A DNA stretch of 64,000 nt from Rhizoclosmatium globosum (taxonomy: Eukaryota > Chytridiomycota > Chytridiomycetes > Chytridiales > Chytriomycetaceae): assembly GCA_002104985.1 (NCBI GenBank), contig MCGO01000014.1, positions 186,001 through 250,000 of the forward strand, read 5' to 3'. Below are positions 10,940 to 21,489 of the stretch, one piece after another. Positions within the stretch are counted from its first letter, which is position 1, and each line of letters begins with the position of its first letter. The notes below the pieces were generated by a model. It did not search any database and had not been told where the DNA came from. It saw only the letters and a program-made list of their open reading frames with translations. Made by a program: the position numbers and the translations under genes.

Positions 10940-12071
10940 TCATGGAAGTGGAATGCGTGGAGCTTCCATAATCTTTTCCTTAATCAACGATTCCGTGAAT
11001 TCCCACAATCGTTCCGCCAACTCTTTATCCTTTGCCAGCTCCGACAATTCCTTATCACCACGTTCCTTGTCTGCAACTGGTGCAAAGTAAGCATCCTTGT
11101 ACCCCTTTTCCACAATATCCTTGCTGGTAGCAACATAAAGTGGTGTCTTGACTGCATCCAACACGCTACTCACAGCAGCTGCATCCGCTTTAGCAGCAGC
11201 AGCAGCACCGCCACCAAAGAGTCCAGAAATTCGGTGATGGATCTTTGATTCCTTTTGTGGAGTTGTGCCGGAGGACCGAACATCATTGCCAGGATCAACT
11301 GTATTGATATACACACGGCTCCCAACACGCTTATGCAACGCTTTTGAAAACAGAATCGTAGCGAGTCGGGACTGCGCATATCTCTCCGCATCTGTCATTG
11401 CATTTGGATCATTGATGCTGTCGAACAGGATTCCTGATGGCGTCGAGACCTGGGTGTGGTAATGGGATGAGATGTTTACGATTCGAGGCTCGGCGGATTT
11501 GAGCAGGGCTGGAAGAAGGGTTGTTGTGAAGAGGAAAGGGCCGACGTGGTTGTATGCGAATTGTTCTTCGATTCCGTCGGTGGAGAGGGCAAATGGAGTG
11601 TTTGCAATTCCTGAAGGCAGGTGGAGTTAGTGATGATTTTTAGCGAAGGCGGTAGGGGACGCGAATTCCACAATTATGTGTCAACACTTAATTTAAGACC
11701 TCCCTCACTTTCTTAACCCCTCTTAACTCCTTCGAAGCCAAATGAAAGAATCATGAGATGAATTACTCACCAGCACTGTTGATCAACACGTCGATGGTAA
11801 CTCCAAAGTCCACAATCTTTTGAGCTGCAGTCTTGACTTGTTTGAGATCATTGAGCTTGAGCTCAACAAAGACCAAGTTAGTGCTTGGAGCCATTTCGCT
11901 GATCTTTGCGATTGCCTCGTTAGCCTTGTCTTCAGAGCGGCAGGCAATGATGACGATCGCAGCCTTGTGAAGTGCAAGGTACTTGCATGTTTCGTAGCCG
12001 AGGCCCGAGTGGCCGCCTGTCACGACAAAGTTCTTGCCAGCGAGACTTGGAATGTCGTTGGTTGAGTACAT
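10940..12071 (-). CDS. short-chain dehydrogenase/reductase, Y-x3-R variant
   Basis: Exons 12071-11771 and 11610-10940 (160-b intron, phase 1) give 323 aa. The NAD(P)-binding motif TGGHSGLG is at about residues 17-24, followed by the IIACRS segment, INSAGIAN (NxAG) and the active-site Ser in VNISSHY. The catalytic YxxxK is YAQSR, so the general Lys is Arg. Overall it resembles WW-domain oxidoreductase/retinol-dehydrogenase-like classical SDRs. The tail has an Ala-rich insert (GGGAAAAAKADAAA). Substrate unknown. Confidence 0.85.
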
Positions 12072-12432
12072 GGTTGAAGGCGGATTATTGAGGGTTAATT
12101 TGATGTCGAATTGGGGCTGTGTCGCCAAATTGATTGCAGCCTCCACAAAATTATGTAAGTGGAAAGAAGGAAAAGACAAAGAAAGAAGTAACCTAATTGT
12201 ATAGCCGAAAACATATACAGTTGGATTGAGTCAAGTGTCGGGCCTGTGAAACATTCTTTTGAATGCATTCTGGAAACACCAAAAATTCCATATTCACAAA
12301 GAGCCACGATGGAGGTAGCAGCGGCTTATATAATCTTTCCGCATATCTTGCAATCAACCAGATGTATAACCAATTCCAGTTGATTTTGGCCTCTTTCTTT
12401 TTCTTTCTTCAGTTCTTTCTCAAAACCAACAA

Positions 12433-13239
12433 ATGCCTCTGATCATCATGGTTGGACTGCCATGCTCTGGCAAGACGCGACGGGCCAGAGAGATTGCCAC
12501 ACTTCTCGAAGCTGAGATATCCGAGTACAATGCCGCACTCGCAACAGCAGCGCCTTCAAAGACGGCTCCAAAGCGCACGCCCTTCGAACCAAAAGTAGTC
12601 GTTGTCAACGAAGAAGCGCTGCGCCTCGACCGCGCCACTTCGTACGCAACAACGGCGAATGAAAAGTTTGCACGCGCCGACTTGTTGAGTGCCGTCGAGC
12701 GCGAACTGACGAGAGACCGCTTTGTCATCCTCGACTCAATGAACTACATCAAGGGATTCAGGTACCAGCTGCACTGCATCGCTAAGGGCCTTGCTACGGC
12801 TCAACATACGGTTTATTGCATGGCTAAGGAGGAGGATGTCATTAGGTGGAACAGCGAATCAAAACAATACCCATCTGAAGTTCTCCAAGGCCTTCTTGGT
12901 CGCCTTGAAGAACCAAACGCCATGAATAGATGGGACTCGCCTCTACTAAACCTGTCTCCTGATGACCCCTTACCTGCCACTTTCATTCACTCTCTCGTCC
13001 ACACTTCTCTCCAACAAGCTCCATCTCAGTCTATTGCTCTCAAACCAGTCGCGGAAACAAATTACTTGCATGAAATGGATTCCACCCTCAAAGCTATTTG
13101 TGATGCGGTCCTTGAAGCTGTCCGTTCTGGGCTTCTGTCAGGTGGTGAACTTAAAGTACCTGGCACTGATGCTAAAGTGTTGGTTCCTTCAAAAGGTATG
13201 CGCAATTATTTCTTGATGAGTGCGAGGAACGAGTGTTAA
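12433..13239 (+). CDS. KTI12: KTI12-type Elongator cofactor ATPase
   Basis: A P-loop ATPase of about 268 aa. The N-terminus is MPLIIMVGLPCSGKTRRA with a Walker A (GLPCSGKT), then LDSMNYIKGFRYQL, MAKEEDVIRWN and the LLGRLEEPNAMNRWDSPL block typical of KTI12. Known role: helps the Elongator complex modify U34 in the anticodon of tRNAs. The family normally ends with a basic ELRRLRRQF-like stretch. Here the frame stops earlier; a GTATGC at 13196 could be the donor of a terminal intron leading to a short basic C-terminus, so the last ~15 residues are uncertain. Confidence 0.87.
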   Translation: MPLIIMVGLPCSGKTRRAREIATLLEAEISEYNAALATAAPSKTAPKRTPFEPKVVVVNEEALRLDRATSYATTANEKFARADLLSAVERELTRDRFVILDSMNYIKGFRYQLHCIAKGLATAQHTVYCMAKEEDVIRWNSESKQYPSEVLQGLLGRLEEPNAMNRWDSPLLNLSPDDPLPATFIHSLVHTSLQQAPSQSIALKPVAETNYLHEMDSTLKAICDAVLEAVRSGLLSGGELKVPGTDAKVLVPSKGMRNYFLMSARNEC

Positions 13240-13658
13240 ATCAGTTGTGAGTTGGCGAGTACCGAGGATATAAAGGTCAGGAACAACGATGGAAGTAACT
13301 TGGGCTATCGTGTGGAATAAGTTTGCAAAGTACGGAGATTCTTTATCTAATGTCTCCGAGCTCTTCCGAAAGAGTAAACCTGAAATTAGTTTAAGGACTT
13401 AGGCCTCCTCTTCAAAAAGCTAATGAATTCAACTTAGGTATATCAGTTTCTGAAATGGGTCGTCTGAGGAGACTATATGCAGCCACTTTAAATCGATTAA
13501 CCATTAAAATTGAACGGAGTAAAATTGCGGACGGATTTGTGGAATACATCAACCAAAATCTACGATGAGTCTTGAAATTTTGAATTATGTAACTTAACAT
13601 AAAAAGATTCTGTTATTTTCTGAAATTACCTTCCGTTAATGAGGTTTCGAGAGACGAA

Positions 13659-13661
<3 letters not shown>

Positions 13662-13703
<42 letters not shown>
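13662..13703 (+). repeat. (CA)21 microsatellite
   Basis: Forty-two uninterrupted bases of CA dinucleotide repeat, about 125 b upstream of the ATG of the SGNH-like gene. Such runs are length-polymorphic and could affect its promoter. Confidence 0.97.
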
Positions 13704-13706
<3 letters not shown>

Positions 13707-13827
13707 TCAATAATGGATAGAGGGGTTAGGTTAAAGAATAAAGCGGGCAGACAATTATGGAATTTATCCCACACAATTTTCTTTCCCATTTCTCTTTCTT
13801 TGCCGATATCACTCATCGCCACCCACA

Positions 13828-15836
13828 ATGACGGTACTCAATGGACAGATCATGCGAGCCATCATAGCCATCGTCATTCTCTTTTTAGCGGTGGAGCTTG
13901 TCTTGATGATTGGTTATGAGATGTCCATGGGGCACAAGGCGGCATCACTGATCTTGAAACCAAACGTCCCAACACCGATTCTGCCTGATGGACCCGTGCA
14001 AGAGTGTCCAACCTACCACCATTTACCTGCTTCTGCCTATCAAAACTATGCCGTTCTTGATCCGTCAGAGCTCCCATACCTTGAAGATGACCTACCTGTG
14101 TTGAAGCTTTCTGGTATATCACCATTCATCAACTCTTCAACCGAATACAAAGGATCAAAAGTTATCTGTCCGAAGTGGGAGGCATATGATAAACGGGTCC
14201 AGATGAAGAAGGACTTCGAGGGAAACTGTCATCCAGTTAAAATTGAAAGTCAGGACTTCAAAGTTGACTTGTGTCAGTCAGAATTGCTTTGTGGCCAAGG
14301 ATATTTCAAGATTGAGCGATTAGACAAGGATATATGTAAAAAGGATATGGAAAAGGAACTAAGTTGGAACAAACAAGTAGAACGATACTTGAAGGAGAAG
14401 ATTGGACCAGTGAGAAATCTCCTTCACGATAAAGCTTGTAAACTCATTTGCGATTACAGGACGCGTTTCACATACAATTCGAAGGCCCCGAACGAGCTGC
14501 GTTTTCAATGTGGAGCCATCTAGGCAACTGCGTCTACAAATTTCCCTTCAGACTCATCAACCCTGGAAATTACACCGTCAATATTATGCATGCATACAAG
14601 TCTTTTGATGCGGTGAATGAATTGAAGGAAGACTGGTCGAAGCCATTGATGGCTAATTTGATCACAAAATATCCAATGGAAGTCTGCCCACACTGTCCGG
14701 TATATACCGACGCCATCGTTCAGCAGATGCATCATTTGCCGCTTTGTTCTCGCGACGAGCCTACACAAGGAGTCTTTTTGAGAATGACGATGGAAACAGA
14801 ACGGGAAAAGTACAAGTTCGACAACTACAAGCACCCGTATATTTATGCTCCACTTGGATGTCGATTCGATCAAACGTTTGAGCTGCATGGGAATGATACT
14901 TGTATGAGCAATTTCACAACTCATTTACTGATTAATGGAGACTCTCAATCACGTATTGTGTGGGACCTTTTGGATGCACGACTCGCAGGACACAAAGAGT
15001 CGATTCAAGCAAATGAGAAACTTGGGAACCGTGACACACTTTATTTCAGTACGAATGACTTGAAAAACTTTACCCAAGTCAAGAATCGATTTCTTCTCAA
15101 GGATGACGACGAGGAGCCGAAGAAGAAAGCGAAAGACGTTAATTCCGGAAAAGTCGTGCCCGTTTCAGATCCTCGTCGTAAACTACATCGGCTTCATTCG
15201 AAATACGTTGGATTTGAGACGCACTTGTACTCGCATATAAATCCGATACGGGAATGGGATGATGAAAAGAAGGTAACATCGGGAGACAAGTTTTATTCTA
15301 ATTATGATGCCGTCTTGGTGAATGCTGGACATTGGCCTGCGTCAGGACTATGGGCTGGAGGCCATTTTTCGATTGAACGTTATGTGGATCTGATTGAATA
15401 TGCCTCTGATTTTATGCTCGTCTTAAATTCACGCCGTCATATTTTCGGGAAGGGTCCAATTAACTACGTTTGGGAAGGTAAGTAACTCGATTATGTTTAG
15501 TTTCTTATTCACGTTGATGGCACAGGTGTCAATGCTTTCAAAATTGATGACAATGTGGAGGGATTCGCTGCAAAAGGAGCTGACTGGAGGATCAATTACC
15601 GGCTCAAGATCTATTCCGATTTTGCGGAAAGGGTATTCAGACGTCGAGGAATCAAACAAATGAATTCTTTTGACATCACACTTCCGTGGAGTCAGGATTC
15701 ACCTGACGGCGCTCATTTATATACACTTCCAGGTAAGTCTCATTTTTTTAATTGGGCTTGATTAAAACCATACTTTCAAGCTTTGGACGCACAAGTCGAC
15801 GAGTTACTACACAAGTGGAATTTGTGTCGTGTATAG
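13828..15836 (+). CDS. type II membrane protein with SGNH/PC-esterase-like domain
   Basis: Four exons (13828-14409, 14460-15477, 15526-15732, 15781-15836; introns of 48-50 b) give 620 aa; all phases agree. An N-terminal anchor (IIAIVILFLAVELVLMIGY) predicts a Golgi or surface type II protein. A beta-rich domain (FHIQFEGPE...NPGNYTVNI) precedes an SGNH core: LLINGDSQSR supplies the GDS Ser, VLVNAGHWP a block III-like Asn, and DSPDGAHLY the DxxH pair. This layout resembles PMR5/Cas1p/NXPE PC-esterase proteins, which acetylate cell-surface polysaccharides. Acyltransfer to a wall glycan is inference. Confidence 0.7.
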
Positions 15837-17298
15837 AATATTAAATAAATGCCACGGATTGACTATGTTACAAAAGAGTGAGGCGGATTGTGGCTGTACA
15901 AAATCATCCTCAATTAAGATACTTGAAGACAGCATGTCCTCGACAAACCCTCAAATAGTGAGACCGTCGTGACGCAGCAATGCTCTCCAATATAAACCAT
16001 GTGCATTAATCTTGAACCCTTATTAACCAGAAAAATCCATCTCCTAACAAAAATCATAACAACATCACCACACTGACTGCTGACTCACAACCAACAATGA
16101 GCTCGTATCAAGCACCATTTGACCCAACGCTGATGTTAGCCTACATTGGCGTCACATTCTCACCGTTTCTCGTCATGACACAACTCGCGGTCATTTCCCT
16201 CTTGCCGCTCCTTTCAAACTTCAAGAAACCAAGAAAGACAGTCTTCTACATCTTGTACCTTGTACCAGAGGTTATATCTTTTATACTTCTCTGGATCTAC
16301 TACATTGTCCCTGTTGCTGCCAACATTGCCTCGGGTAACAAAGTCCCCTCTTTTGATAACCCCGATGTGAGCATGAAAGTCACACTCGGCGTGCTGTATT
16401 ATTACGTAATGGCATACACACTTGAGTTGCTTTACAACTATCAGGAGATGCAGTTCATGCTCATGTTGCACCACGTGTCTGCGATATCAATCACCCTGGT
16501 TGCCTCGTACCTGTGCCTGTCACTAGATAACACCAACCTGCTTCTGATTGAATACGTGATTCTGTCTGGAACAAGTGCTGTACTTCATGCAAGTATCGAC
16601 TTCATTCCGCACATGTATCTGTTGTTGAGACAGTTTGATGCGCCGAAGAGGGTGATTTGGTTCTTTGGAATGTTAAGTATCTGGCCAGTCACGATCTTTC
16701 GACTGTTGGCCAATGTGTTTTTCGCATTGATTGTAAGGTATTTTGTTGTCAACGTGATGTCAACGTATTCGGCGATATTTTATGGGTGGACTGTGTTTAT
16801 GGGTACAGGGACAGCTATCTTGGCTGTCACTCAGTATTGGGCGCATGGCATTTATGTGAAGATTCAAAAAAAGGATAGAAAGGAGGAGGAGTACCAGAGC
16901 CCAATGGAAACTTTGAGTGACAGGTGGTAAATGTCAGAAGGGTTATCATTCAAACCCTAATTTAGTTAATTAAAATTGTTAATTCATGTGTTAACCAATA
17001 AAGAATACTTAAACCATTTTATTACTGTTTGATAGCTATATTTTTTATCGTTTACAAAATTAGAAGTAAGTATATCGTATATTCGTTGAGTTTATAAATT
17101 TAAACGAATTAAGCAAAACTATGTTGCTTGACGCTGCTTTCTCGTGTAAACTTCACCTGTTTACTGATGGGGTTAAAGCTGCGCCTTCACGGGTTTGCTT
17201 GCGTGGGAGTTGAACAATGCAGACGTTATTATTTAAAGTTCTCATTTAATCCAACAACACAAGTGAAGATGATTAATTCAAGCAGGAAGGCTCTTCCT
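15813..17298 (+). repeat. tandem segmental duplication, copy A (TLC-like gene and flanks)
   Basis: Copy A covers the last ~24 b of the upstream esterase gene, the shared promoter and TLC-like gene 1 with its 3' flank. It matches 17341-18548, about 1.53 kb downstream. Shared non-coding blocks are GTGAGGCGGATTGTGGCTG (15878, 17399) and AACCCTCAAATAGTG, plus a 3' block around CAACACAAGTGAAGA. Confidence 0.8.
16097..16930 (+). CDS. multi-pass TLC-domain-like membrane protein, paralog 1
   Basis: A 277-aa intronless protein with six or seven membrane spans, for example VFYILYLVPEVISFILLWIY and YVILSGTSAVLHASIDFIP. A paired His (MLMLHHVSAISI) in the fourth span resembles the HH motif of TRAM-LAG1-CLN8 (TLC) proteins, which act in ER lipid and ceramide metabolism or as lipid sensors. 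The short basic C-tail (KIQKKDRKEEE) faces the cytosol. TLC membership is a motif-level inference. It is most similar to its tandem neighbour at 17617. Confidence 0.65.
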   Translation: MSSYQAPFDPTLMLAYIGVTFSPFLVMTQLAVISLLPLLSNFKKPRKTVFYILYLVPEVISFILLWIYYIVPVAANIASGNKVPSFDNPDVSMKVTLGVLYYYVMAYTLELLYNYQEMQFMLMLHHVSAISITLVASYLCLSLDNTNLLLIEYVILSGTSAVLHASIDFIPHMYLLLRQFDAPKRVIWFFGMLSIWPVTIFRLLANVFFALIVRYFVVNVMSTYSAIFYGWTVFMGTGTAILAVTQYWAHGIYVKIQKKDRKEEEYQSPMETLSDRW

Positions 17299-17340
17299 GG
17301 AAAGGTTACTCTTAAAAAGCAGGCTTTACCTAACCTTTGC

Positions 17341-18548
17341 AAAAAGGGAATCTATGTCGCTATAGAATATTACAGTGGGATTGACTGAGTTCTGAAAAGT
17401 GAGGCGGATTGTGGCTGGTCAAATTGATACACGTTGAAAGATTGCTGAAAAAAATATGTCTGTGTCCAACCCTCAAATAGTGGGACCCTCGTTCACTTGT
17501 TGCAGCAACCCTCTCCAAAATGAATCAGGTGAGCTAATCCTGTATTCTTACCACAAAAAATCCTCCTGTTCACCACACATCATCAACCCTCACAGACAGC
17601 TGCTTTACAAGCAACAATGAGCTCGTTTCAAGCACCATTTGACCCTAAATTGATGTTAGCCTACATTGGCGTCACATTCTCACCAGTACTCCTCATAACA
17701 CAACTCGCGATCGTATGCCTCTTGCCACTTCTTTCCAGCGTCAAGAAACCCAAAAAGACAATCTTTTACCTCTTGTACCTTGTACCAGAGCTCATATCAT
17801 TCATACTTCTCTGGATCTATTACATCGTCCCTCTTACCGTCAACATTGCTTCAGCCAACAAAGTCCCAGCATTCGACAACCCCGGCCTGAACATCAAAGT
17901 CGCAACAGGCGTTTTGTATTATTACGTTATGGCATACACACTTGAGTTGCTCTTCAACTACCAGGAGATGCAATTCATGCTGATATTACATCATGTGTCT
18001 GCGATATCAATCACTTTGGTTGCTTCTTACATTTGTCTTTCACTTGAAATAACGGATTTGCTTCTCATCGAATACGTGATTCTGTCGGGAACAAGTGCCG
18101 TGCTTCACGCGAGTATCGATTTCATTCCGCACATGTATCTGTTGTTGAGACAGTTCGATGCACCAAGAGGTGTGATTTGGTTCTTTGGAATGTTAAGTAC
18201 CTGGCCCGTCACGATATTTCGGCTGTCAGCCAACATATTTTTTGCGATGATTGTGAGATATTTTGTTGTGAGTGTGTTGTCAACATATCCACCAATATTT
18301 TACGGATGGACTGTTTTTATGGGTATAGGGACAGCTATCTTGGCTGTTACTCAGTATTGGGCGCATGGTATTTATGTCAAAATCCAAAGAAAGGATAGTA
18401 AGAAGGCAGAATACCAGAGTCCAATAGTTGGTCACACAAATGACTGGTGAAAATTACAATAATAAAGAGTAACAATAGTCAACATTATTCAAAGTCCTTA
18501 TTTATTCCAGCAACACAGGTGAAGAGGATTAAAATAAGCAGAGAGAGT
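17341..18548 (+). repeat. tandem segmental duplication, copy B
   Basis: Copy B repeats copy A. It begins with a degenerate relic of the esterase gene's last exon (AAAAAGGGAATCTATGTCGC then TATAGAATAT, compare GTGTATAGAATATT at 15831), then the shared promoter blocks and TLC-like gene 2, and ends with the shared 3' flank near 18485-18548. Confidence 0.78.
17617..18450 (+). CDS. multi-pass TLC-domain-like membrane protein, paralog 2
   Basis: A 277-aa intronless paralog of the protein at 16097, same length and same spans, with the HH pair conserved (MLILHHVSAISI). Differences concentrate in loops and the C-tail (KIQRKDSKKAE versus KIQKKDRKEEE). The open frame is intact, so both copies appear to be under coding constraint. 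The promoter blocks at 17399 and 17465 are shared with copy 1, predicting similar regulation. Confidence 0.65.
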   Translation: MSSFQAPFDPKLMLAYIGVTFSPVLLITQLAIVCLLPLLSSVKKPKKTIFYLLYLVPELISFILLWIYYIVPLTVNIASANKVPAFDNPGLNIKVATGVLYYYVMAYTLELLFNYQEMQFMLILHHVSAISITLVASYICLSLEITDLLLIEYVILSGTSAVLHASIDFIPHMYLLLRQFDAPRGVIWFFGMLSTWPVTIFRLSANIFFAMIVRYFVVSVLSTYPPIFYGWTVFMGIGTAILAVTQYWAHGIYVKIQRKDSKKAEYQSPIVGHTNDW

Positions 18549-18658
18549 TCAAAAAGGGGGGTAACAACTAAGGGGGGGAAACAGGACTTTGATTGGAAAC
18601 AGAGGGAAAAGAAGGAAAACACAGAAGCTGGTGCACAACCTTAAAGCTCTTGTACAAC

Positions 18659-20965
18659 TCAACGCTTTCCAGCAAGAGTATCCAAAGCGTAAGGATAGGC
18701 ACGATCAACCATCTCCTTCAAGTCTTCCGCTCTGACCAACTGATCCACATCCTGTCCGATTCCGACTCCAGCTTTACCACCTTCAGCAGCCCAATCAGCC
18801 TCCTTCTTCAATCCACGCTCAGTCCAGATAGTCTGCAGCGCGCCGACAAGACCATCCATCAATTCAGGTCCGTGGCCAGGGGTTGGAGTGACTCTCAAAC
18901 GCTCTTCACCGACAGCAACAGTTGGGTAGTTGATACTTTGGACATAGATCTTGAAACGGTGGAGCAACTCATCACTGACACTCTTGGCAGTCTCGGCATC
19001 ACCGACAAGAATTGGGACAATGTGGGATGGGTTTGGAACAACAGGGATTCCCAAGTCAGCAAGAGTGTTCTTCAACATGCGGGTGTGGAGCTGTTGGCCA
19101 GCACGTTCAACAGGGGACTTCTTGAGGTGACGAACAGCAGTCAAAGCTCCGGCGGCAACGGTTGGTGGCAAGGAAGTAGTGAAGATGAAACCAGGGGCGT
19201 AGGAACGGATCATATCGACGAGGCTGGCGCTGGCGGCAATGTAACCTCCAACAACACCATAAGCCTTTGCAAGAGTACCAGTAATGATGTCAATGTCATC
19301 CATAGCGTTGATGTATTCAGCAACACCAGCTCCAGTTTCACCATACATCCCAACGGCGTGAACTTCATCCAAAAAGGTGATGGCGTTGTACTTTTTGGCG
19401 AGAGCGGCGATTTCCTTGATGTGACCAATGTTTCCAGACATGGAGTAGACGGATTCAAAAGCAATAATCTTGGGGGTAGCGAGATCGTACATTTGCAACT
19501 GTTCTTCCAAGGCCTGCAAGTTGTTGTGCTTGAAGACGTGCTTCTTGGCACGGGAGTTACGAATTCCTTGAATCATAGAGGCGTGGTTGGAAGCATCAGA
19601 GAAGAAGACACAGCCAGGCATTTTGGAGGCAAGAGTGGAGAGAGTAGCATCGTTGGCAACAAAGCAGGAAGAGAAGACGAGGGCAGCTTCCTTCTTGTGC
19701 AAGGAAGCAAGTTCACTTTCGAGACTCAAGTGGAGTTGGGCGTTTCCAGCAATGTTTCTCGTTCCTCCCGCACCAGCACCGTACTTTTCGATCGCAGCCC
19801 TATTATTATTTCATTAGTTTCATGGTTTCTACTCACGCTCTTGTCGCCTTGGTCGGATTTCCACTCTATTTTTGCTCATTCCTCACTTAACTTCGTCGAC
19901 CAACCGACTCATGTTTTTGTTCGACTTTGTCGTCACACCCGCGTTCCTTGGGTTCTTTTTCAGATCGTTCCTTCGTCGCCCAACTGACTCCGCCCTTGCT
20001 CGCTATGCTCGCTATTTTCTTTCGACTTCGTCAGTAGACCCTCGTTCCTCGGGTACGTCCCTTGCTTGCTGCTCTCGCTCTTCATTTTGTCGATTCTTTT
20101 TGTCGACTTCGTCGACTCTATCGATACTCGCTCCTCACAGAATTGAAAGAAAACTCACTTCATGGTCTCCATCACTTCAGGATGCTTGGACATGCCAAGG
20201 TAATCATTGGAACACCAGACGGTGACATGTTCACCGGTACCGGTGTGGGCCATGGGGTAGAGTTGGGCAAGTCTGTTAATGTTATTGAAATAACGGTAGG
20301 ACTTGTCCTTGTGTTTCTTCTCGAGAAGGTCCTTGAAGAAGGCGTCGTACTGGAAGCCACCGGGGATGGAGGAGGATGGGTCAGTGACGATTGGGGTGGT
20401 GGCTGGTTCTGGTGCCTTCTTCTTTGGCGAAACCACGGATGGAGAGGCGTTGGAGTATGCTTGAGGCATAGACTCAAAGAGTGGGCGTGGAATTGGACTG
20501 GTTTAGTGAAGTTAGTGGATCGGCGATGACAAAGAAAGGAGATAGAGGGGTGTGTGATACGCACGTGGAGTCTCTTCCAGCACCAGACTCAGTCGCAGCA
20601 GGAGCGTTTGTTGCCAAAGTACGCGAGTGGGAGTGGGAGTGGGAGTGTCTGGCCTGCGAGTGCGAGTGGACAGCCGAAACACGGCGCACGGACTGCACAG
20701 CCAAGGCACGGCCAAAGACAGGACACTCCGTCGCGGCCTTGAACAACTGCGACTGGCCCGCACTCGATCCGCCCTGACTCACAAGTTGGGCCGCTGTCGC
20801 TGCAGCAGCAACCGAGCCCGCGATCGACAACGACGGCATCGCCTCAGAGGACAGCGCGTGCGGACACCCAACACCAACGGACGTCGACATCTGGCGCAGC
20901 GCGGAAACAGGTGTGCGTGCGAGGAAGGGACAGGCGCGGGTCACGCCTGAGACAAGGTGCTCCAT
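18659..20965 (-). CDS. HEM1: 5-aminolevulinate synthase, mitochondrial (HEM1)
   Basis: Exons 20965-20565, 20497-20159 and 19799-18659 (introns of 67 and 359 b) give 626 aa. It condenses glycine and succinyl-CoA with PLP to start heme synthesis in the mitochondrial matrix. The family is plain from [41 protein letters not shown] and [10 protein letters not shown], which contains the PLP Lys. The ~130-residue presequence has three Cys-Pro heme-regulatory-type motifs (RACPF, VGCPHA, TECPVF) and a His-Ser repeat. The CP motifs suggest heme feedback on import or stability, as known for animal ALAS; that is inference here. The second intron is unusually long and repeat-like. Confidence 0.96.
19800..20158 (-). 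repeat. repeat-like long intron of HEM1
   Basis: This 359-b intron is 5-7 times longer than most in the window. It contains degenerate internal repeats on the plus strand: GTTCCTTGGGTTC and GTTCCTCGGGTAC, several TCGACTTCGTCGA-like words, and CCTTGCTCGCTATGCTCGC versus CCTTGCTTGCTGCTCTCGC. This looks like inserted, decayed repeat DNA. No terminal repeats or coding capacity identify a mobile element. Confidence 0.55.
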
Positions 20966-21060
20966 TTCAAACAAAGATTGTTGGAGCTTCGTTGTTTCAC
21001 GATTTGCTCTTTTTCGTTTTCGATCCCGTGACTCATTCACTCGACAATCAAGAAAGAATG

Positions 21061-21489
21061 AAAGGCGTCGCCGTCTTCGCTTACAAAATCACTGAGCCTG
21101 TCTTGCATGGACACTTTGTCTCACTTTCAACCGACGATGCATCCACTACCTTCAGCCTGTCAGCTTCTGAAGCAAAGCATCCACCTGAATCCCATCCATG
21201 CTGCCATTCAATGAATGAGGCCCCTGTCTTCTGGGATATTACTCTACTGAAACATTCAGTGCGAGATGAGCAAGAGACTGTGGATGATATGACGCAAGAA
21301 TCCCACATCAAACAACAACTATCATATTCCATCAAAAATGTTCAGCAATTAGAAGGCGGGGATGCTTTATCTCTTGATACGGAACATTCGGATTGGATTG
21401 TCAAACCACATGATCATTCTCACTTGTCCCATACTTATGCTTCTGCTGAAACTGCTGAACTCCAATGTGAGTACTTCACAAAGAATTGA
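21061..21489 (+). CDS. hypothetical protein divergent from HEM1
   Basis: An open frame of 142 codons from an ATG 95 b upstream of the HEM1 start, on the opposite strand. It contains no recognised domain; it has a His- and Ser-rich composition and a polar C-terminus. A GTGAGT at 21467 could be a donor to an acceptor near 21551, which would end the protein after a few residues. Position in a divergent promoter makes a real gene plausible, but it could be a chance frame. Confidence 0.35.
   Translation, partial: KGVAVFAYKITEPVLHGHFVSLSTDDASTTFSLSASEAKHPPESHPCCHSMNEAPVFWDITLLKHSVRDEQETVDDMTQESHIKQQLSYSIKNVQQLEGGDALSLDTEHSDWIVKPHDHSHLSHTYASAETAELQCEYFTKN

Noticed and set aside
14430..14459. A 22-b intron in the SGNH-like gene
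   Set aside because: Too short; a 50-b GTGAGA..CAG intron at 14410-14459 gives the right phase and restores the conserved FEGPE block.
18593..19987. 464-codon open frame on the plus strand opposite HEM1
   Set aside because: It lies entirely antisense to the conserved ALA synthase exons, shows no domain and reads as a shadow of a codon-biased gene.
20062..20529. 155-codon Gly/Val-rich frame opposite HEM1 exon 2
   Set aside because: Antisense shadow of conserved coding sequence.
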